24,356 nt of DNA from contig CAJUBQ010000068.1 in NCBI GenBank assembly GCA_910584595.1, forward strand, positions 1 to 24,356, given 5' to 3'. This document shows positions 21,002 through 24,356 of this stretch, piece by piece. Below the pieces are notes generated by a model. That model worked only from the letters and a program-made list of their open reading frames with translations. It was not told where the DNA came from and did no database searches. Made by a program: the position numbers and the translations under genes. This DNA comes from an uncultured Eubacterium sp. (GTDB lineage: Bacteria; Bacillota; Clostridia; Lachnospirales; Lachnospiraceae). The first letter of the stretch is position 1; each line of letters begins with the position of its first letter.

Positions 21002-21037
21002 CTATCCCTTACTTTATCCCTTACTCTATCCCTTATC
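21002..21037 (-). repeat. Three tandem 12-bp units between two genes
   Basis: On the plus strand the units are CTATCCCTTACT (21002-21013), TTATCCCTTACT (21014-21025) and CTATCCCTTATC (21026-21037). They cover the end of the membrane-protein gene, including its stop codon, and the gap to the XRE gene. On the transcript each unit supplies an AAGGGA Shine-Dalgarno-like sequence. Confidence 0.8.
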
Positions 21038-21562
21038 CTGATTTCTGCGCTCCGCCGCCCACTTTACAAACATAACCGCCAGTAAAAAGACCATCACGAT
21101 TGCAATCATCAGATTTGCTCCGTTTAAAAATGTAAGCACTCCGTGTTCCAGCAGACCGTTATGTATCCGATAAACGGCACATGCCACGTTCAGAGCTGTT
21201 GCTGTGATTAAAATGGACAAGACCCGTTTCGGATTTTCATTCAACGAAAAATATCCATCGTGCCAGACACTATAAGATACATAAATCGCTGTTCCAATCA
21301 CCATCCCGCAAAATAAAGTCATAGATAAATCCATAAAATGCACTTCCAGTCCGATATCTGCCACGATACAGAATCCATTAAACGCCATCCACCCAAAAAA
21401 TCCATACTGAAATCCACGGCCGCGGACAATCTGCTGCCGTTCATCATATTTGCACTTTGCAGAGCGGTCCTTTTTCATCATTTTGAAAAGCAAAACCGCC
21501 ACACAGCATCCCGTAATGATCCCTGCCAAAAACCCTATTCGCTCCATTCCACTTCCATTCAT
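21026..21562 (-). CDS. Five-helix membrane protein of unknown function, paired with XRE regulator
   Basis: 178 residues with five predicted membrane helices (about 8-27, 53-71, 80-100, 113-132 and 147-167). A basic cytosolic stretch lies between the first two (KMMKKDRSAKCKYDERQQIVRGRG). The motif DERQ followed by GRGFQYGF recurs in small Firmicute membrane proteins encoded next to XRE regulators, but no function is established that I can name. ATG 21562 follows GGAGGG; the next ATG in frame is at residue 6. It has its own promoter and probably forms an operon with the XRE gene. Confidence 0.78.
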   Translation of the reverse strand: MNGSGMERIGFLAGIITGCCVAVLLFKMMKKDRSAKCKYDERQQIVRGRGFQYGFFGWMAFNGFCIVADIGLEVHFMDLSMTLFCGMVIGTAIYVSYSVWHDGYFSLNENPKRVLSILITATALNVACAVYRIHNGLLEHGVLTFLNGANLMIAIVMVFLLAVMFVKWAAERRNQDKG

Positions 21563-21629
21563 ATCTAAACCCTCCTGTTTGACTGTTAACCTGAACGGTT
21601 ACAAAATGTTGTTCTTGCTTTCTGTTTTG

Positions 21630-21658
21630 AATATACACCTATAATAGCTTTTTGTCAA
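21630..21658 (-). promoter_or_regulatory. Promoter of the membrane-protein/XRE operon
   Basis: On the minus strand TTGACA (21653-21658) and TATATT (21630-21635) are 17 bases apart. Downstream, GTAACCGTTCAGGTTAAC forms an imperfect inverted repeat that could be the XRE operator. Confidence 0.78.
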
Positions 21659-21693
21659 TTATATTTTACAAAAAGATTGATATTATATATATA

Positions 21694-23607
21694 CTAATTG
21701 CTGTCCGGATGTTCTTCATATTCTATCCTCTGATCTGTATATTTCCTTTCCATATCATGTCTGATCTTCCTGTCCGCCTTCGTATCAAAGATAATGGAAA
21801 AATCGTAATCTTGCGGATACATCTCAGCTGCTTTTACATGCAGTTTTACCCGCTTATGGTTCACCCATATTTTTTTATTCTGCATCTGGACCCGAAGCGC
21901 TCCTTTTTCATTCACCGGCTGGCACACAATCCCAATTTTTTTATCCGGATATATCATTACACTGTCTCCAATCTGAAATTTTTGAGAAAGTTCAGTCCTA
22001 ACTGCCGCTTTTTTAGCCTTTTTTATCTTTTTTAAGCCGGCAGTGTTCTTTTTACGCTTTTCCCGCTGAACTTCGCAAGAATAATTATCCGGCCCGTATG
22101 CTGCCCGTTTGGCTGTTTCCAACATTCGCTGCGGCATTCCCAGTTTTTCAGCAATGTGAAACGCGCAGCTTTCTCCCGCTTCACCAATTACCATTTTGTA
22201 TAATGGCTGCAGCGTTTGTTTGTCAAATTCCATTCTGGCATTTTGAATTCCGGTGGTACGCTCTGCATATTCTTTCACTTCCGGATAGTGGGTTGTAACA
22301 AGAAACAAACATCCGCTGTTGCGCAGCTCTTCTAATATAGCAATCGCAATTCCCATGCCTTCTGTCGGATCTGTCCCGGAACCAAGCTCATCCATAACGA
22401 CCAGACTGTCCGAACTGACATGATCTACAATTTCCAACACATTTTTAATATGCGCAGAAAACGTAGATAGATTCTCGGTGAGATTCTGGCCGTCCCCAAT
22501 ATCGCACAAAAATGAACTGTTCATGCAAATATCTGCTTCTTCACACGTTACATGAAGTCCGCATTGTGCCAGATAACAGTTTAATGCTACCGTTTTAATC
22601 GCAACTGTCTTGCCCCCTGTATTCGGCCCTGTAATTACAATTCCGTTGGCGTTCTCTCCCAGTTCAAACTGCAGCGGTACACACTGCTCCTTTTCCATTA
22701 ACGGATGCCTTGCATTTTTTAATCGTATTCTTTTGTCCAAATTGATGTTTGGCGCAGCCGCATGCATTTCCATACTCAGTTTCCCTTTGGAAAACATAAA
22801 GTCCAGCTTTTCTATCATCCGTATATTTTCTTCCATAACAAGCGCCTGATCCGCGGCCATCGCTGACAATGTATACAAAATACGTGATACCTCATCTTCT
22901 TCCTGTATCTCGAATAACTGCAGCGTTTCCTGCATTTTAGAGACTGCAGCCGGTTCTATAAAAAGCGTATTTCCACTGGATGATTGGTCTATGACACTGC
23001 CTTGTATTTTATGCTTATACTCCTTTTTTACCGGAACACAAATATGTCCGTTTCGAACGGTACAAAACTGATCTGCCATATAAGATTTCTGTGTACGCAG
23101 CGTCTGCTCCGCTTTTTGCTTCATTTTATCCTTTGTCCGGGCAATCTCATTTCGCACCTGCTGCAGCTGCTTTGATGCATAATCATCCACTTTTCCACCT
23201 CTGATTTTAGAGGAGATTTCCTCCCGCAGTTCTTCTAATGCATCCAAATTCTGTTCATACCAGGCCAATGGATTTCCATACGCAATGCCTCGATTTAGAT
23301 AATCTTTCAATCTGCGCACTGCCGTCAGCAATTTTTCAATTTTCTCGAGCTGCTCCGGCAGCAGACATCCTTCTTTTACTGCACGCATGATACTATCTTT
23401 TGCTTCTTGTACAGACGTCAATGGCGGCATTCCGCAAATCTCTATCAAATTTCTTGCATCCGTTGTATCCTGCAGATTTTTTCTAAGCTCGCTCTCACTT
23501 AGGCAATACATAATACTGTCAATTTTATCCAACGCTGACTCTGTGACTGCAAATTCTTTCCATTTATTTCTGACCTGATCAAATTCTAATAATTTTATAA
23601 TATCCAT
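21694..23607 (-). CDS. MutS2-like ATPase lacking the Smr nuclease domain
   Basis: 637 residues. The core, clamp and ATPase regions of the MutS2 family are present: Walker A GPNTGGKT at 327-334, GDGQNLTENLSTFSAH at 371-386, Walker B LVVMDELGSGTDPTEG at 402-416, and the TTHYPEVKEYA switch at 438-448. After a short basic stretch (515-537) there is a KOW-like strand segment (KFQIGDSVMIYPDKKIGIV). The protein ends without the C-terminal Smr domain found in full MutS2 (about 780-790 residues). Full MutS2 acts on branched DNA and collided ribosomes; without Smr this paralogue could bind but probably not cut. The natural-looking end (DYDFSIIFDTKADRKIRHDM) suggests a separate subfamily, not truncation. 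ATG 23607 follows AAAGGAA. Confidence 0.87.
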   Translation of the reverse strand: MDIIKLLEFDQVRNKWKEFAVTESALDKIDSIMYCLSESELRKNLQDTTDARNLIEICGMPPLTSVQEAKDSIMRAVKEGCLLPEQLEKIEKLLTAVRRLKDYLNRGIAYGNPLAWYEQNLDALEELREEISSKIRGGKVDDYASKQLQQVRNEIARTKDKMKQKAEQTLRTQKSYMADQFCTVRNGHICVPVKKEYKHKIQGSVIDQSSSGNTLFIEPAAVSKMQETLQLFEIQEEDEVSRILYTLSAMAADQALVMEENIRMIEKLDFMFSKGKLSMEMHAAAPNINLDKRIRLKNARHPLMEKEQCVPLQFELGENANGIVITGPNTGGKTVAIKTVALNCYLAQCGLHVTCEEADICMNSSFLCDIGDGQNLTENLSTFSAHIKNVLEIVDHVSSDSLVVMDELGSGTDPTEGMGIAIAILEELRNSGCLFLVTTHYPEVKEYAERTTGIQNARMEFDKQTLQPLYKMVIGEAGESCAFHIAEKLGMPQRMLETAKRAAYGPDNYSCEVQREKRKKNTAGLKKIKKAKKAAVRTELSQKFQIGDSVMIYPDKKIGIVCQPVNEKGALRVQMQNKKIWVNHKRVKLHVKAAEMYPQDYDFSIIFDTKADRKIRHDMERKYTDQRIEYEEHPDSN

Positions 23608-23632
23608 ATCAAATTCCTTTCTCCATGTAATA

Positions 23633-23688
23633 AGGAACTGTATGAAAAATCCTGCGTAACTGTTTTAAGTTATTTACATACAGTTCCT
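23633..23688. repeat. 56-bp miniature inverted-repeat element
   Basis: AGGAACTGTATG (23633-23644) and CATACAGTTCCT (23677-23688) are perfect 12-bp inverted ends around 32 bases, just upstream of the MutS2-like gene. The right half recurs in degenerate form at 11385-11427. No coding capacity. It could be a MITE, or a folded 5' element of the transcript. Confidence 0.65.
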
Positions 23689-23729
23689 AAGCGGATTTGC
23701 CGCTCTGCGATAGATTTCGCCTACAACGC

Positions 23730-23768
23730 AAAAAAACCATAGCTGCCCAAAAAGCATACACTATGGTT
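23730..23768 (-). terminator. Minus-strand intrinsic terminator
   Basis: On the minus strand AACCATAG (23761-23768) pairs with CTATGGTT (23735-23742) and runs into a T-tract ending at 23730. It would stop transcripts from the right before the MutS2-like gene. Confidence 0.75.
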
Positions 23769-23820
23769 CTCCTAAATACTGCAGACATGCAGATCTATAT
23801 CATCATATTCGTTATAACAA

Positions 23821-23848
23821 ATAAAAGGCGCCCCTATGGGCACGCCTT
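23821..23848 (-). terminator. Minus-strand hairpin, probable terminator
   Basis: On the minus strand AAGGCG (23843-23848) pairs with CGCCTT (23825-23830), with CCC/GGG pairing inside, followed by TTATTTG. It is the first of two hairpins in a row, with the terminator at 23730-23768. Confidence 0.55.
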
Positions 23849-24168
23849 GAAACGTGTAAAGAAAGATCTGACTCTTAACAAACAGCTCTTAAAACGATCC
23901 TCATTCCATCGTCTGAAATATAACGACTGTGCAAAACTACACCACAATAAAGCAAATGTAAGGCGAAAATATCAGCAGTTGTAATCACTTCCTGCTAATA
24001 AAGGACAGAATCTCAAAGACCTATGCTAATATACGCATACGCCACAATCATACCGGCTGCGTTCAAATCAGACCGGCGCTCACAGCATCCTCTGTCCTGC
24101 AATATTCAGTTTGCCATTTTCTCCATTACATTCACAATTAACATACAAATACTCCTTACTATATTACT
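23821..24168 (-). ncRNA. Candidate structured non-coding transcript
   Basis: A good minus-strand promoter at 24175-24203 starts a unit that ends at the hairpin 23821-23848, or at the next one. No ORF of convincing size lies inside; a 12-codon ORF (24106-24144) has a good TAAGGAG site and could be a leader. AGGACAGA (24091-24098, minus) and TCTGTCCT (24002-24009) form a perfect 8-bp outer stem around about 80 bases. Shorter nested pairings (ATGCT/AGCAT, CGCC/GGCG, CCGG/CCGG) lie inside it. I recognise no riboswitch, T-box, 6S, tmRNA or RNase P signature. Plus-strand frames here lack ribosome binding sites. Confidence 0.35.
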
Positions 24169-24174
24169 TGCCTT

Positions 24175-24203
24175 ATCATAAAACAATTTTCTTTTTACGT
24201 CAA
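24175..24203 (-). promoter_or_regulatory. Promoter of the candidate non-coding transcript
   Basis: On the minus strand TTGACG (24198-24203) and TATGAT (24175-24180) are 17 bases apart. Confidence 0.65.
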
Positions 24204-24356
24204 GCCCCTTTTTATATTATATAGAGTTACTTTTCACGGGGTGGGGCAAGTAACAAAGCAACAGTTTAGACAAAATGTTGCTTATGGGCCTCCCGGACGC
24301 TGGATGAGGGAATCGGCCCTGTCTCATTGTTCCGGTTTCCAGAACGTAAGAATCCC
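24204..24356. other. End of window: two hairpins, no gene seen
   Basis: AAGCAACA/TGTTGCTT (24256-24263 and 24276-24283) forms an 8-bp stem. Next to it GGGCC-TCCC (24286-24294) pairs with GGGA and GGCCC (24308-24311 and 24315-24319) as a GC-rich stem. They may close a transcript coming from beyond the window on the minus strand. No frame here looks like a known protein. Confidence 0.35.

Noticed and set aside
23697..23984. Plus-strand 95-codon ORF after the MutS2-like gene
   Set aside because: It starts at a TTG without a ribosome binding site and reads through two minus-strand terminator hairpins; the composition is not protein-like.
23875..23988. Minus-strand 37-codon ORF starting at GTG in the candidate RNA
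   Set aside because: The only ribosome-binding-like bases abut the start codon and no family is recognisable.
24220..24356. Minus-strand frame reading YVLETG, like the tail of an ABC-transporter ATPase
   Set aside because: Only six residues match, the following sequence does not fit the family, and hairpins cover the region.
1..24356. CRISPR arrays or known defence systems
   Set aside because: No regularly spaced repeats and no cas, restriction, retron or abortive-infection genes are visible; the only toxin trace is the ParE-like remnant.

Overview
The window looks like a chromosomal segment of a low-to-mid GC anaerobic Firmicute, most likely Clostridia/Lachnospiraceae. That is inference: strong AGGAGG ribosome binding sites, TTGACA/TATAAT promoters with 17-nt spacers, no CCA encoded on the tRNAs, a mepRA-like MarR/MATE pair and a secreted Big2-M13 peptidase. 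No 16S gene is present to settle it.

Region 1 (about 1-9830) is the right-hand part of an integrated filamentous phage (inovirus) of a Gram-positive host, all on the + strand and visibly AT-rich and T-rich. In order it holds an HUH rolling-circle replication initiator, a regulatory or origin-like gap with tiny ORFs and a 24-bp palindrome, a small unknown protein, a first tyrosine recombinase, another small unknown protein, and a strong promoter. After these come a small ssDNA-binding-like protein, a secreted membrane-anchored protein, two consecutive tiny coat-like proteins, an intrinsic terminator, a large pIII-like adsorption protein, a pVI-like membrane protein and a Zot/pI-type assembly ATPase. 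A second, larger tyrosine recombinase (the integrase) follows a repeat-rich gap. It abuts the 3' end of a tRNA-Leu(CAG) gene, which I take as the attachment site. The left end of the prophage lies outside the window.

Region 2 (9830-10442) has two divergent tRNA-Leu genes (CAG on -, AAG on +), each with its own promoter, plus a ParE/RelE toxin remnant and a hairpin terminator.

Region 3 (10443-14840) holds a ribokinase (-), then a + strand cluster: a MarR regulator with twin operator half-palindromes, a MATE exporter, a GNAT acetyltransferase whose N-terminus looks like a leftover HAD-phosphatase motif, and an M24 metallopeptidase gene interrupted by one in-frame stop codon.

Region 4 (14900-23610, all -) holds a secreted M13 metallopeptidase with Big2 domains, carB, an XRE regulator, a five-helix membrane protein and a MutS2-like ATPase without an Smr domain.

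Region 5 (23610-24356) has no convincing protein gene. It contains a 56-bp miniature inverted-repeat element, two minus-strand terminators, and a promoter-led transcript unit that could be a structured non-coding RNA.

The most interesting system is the inovirus. It has two recombinases, tandem coat paralogues, a coat-gene terminator reminiscent of M13, and several unexplained repeats in the two gaps that could be its origin, packaging signal and integrase-binding sites.
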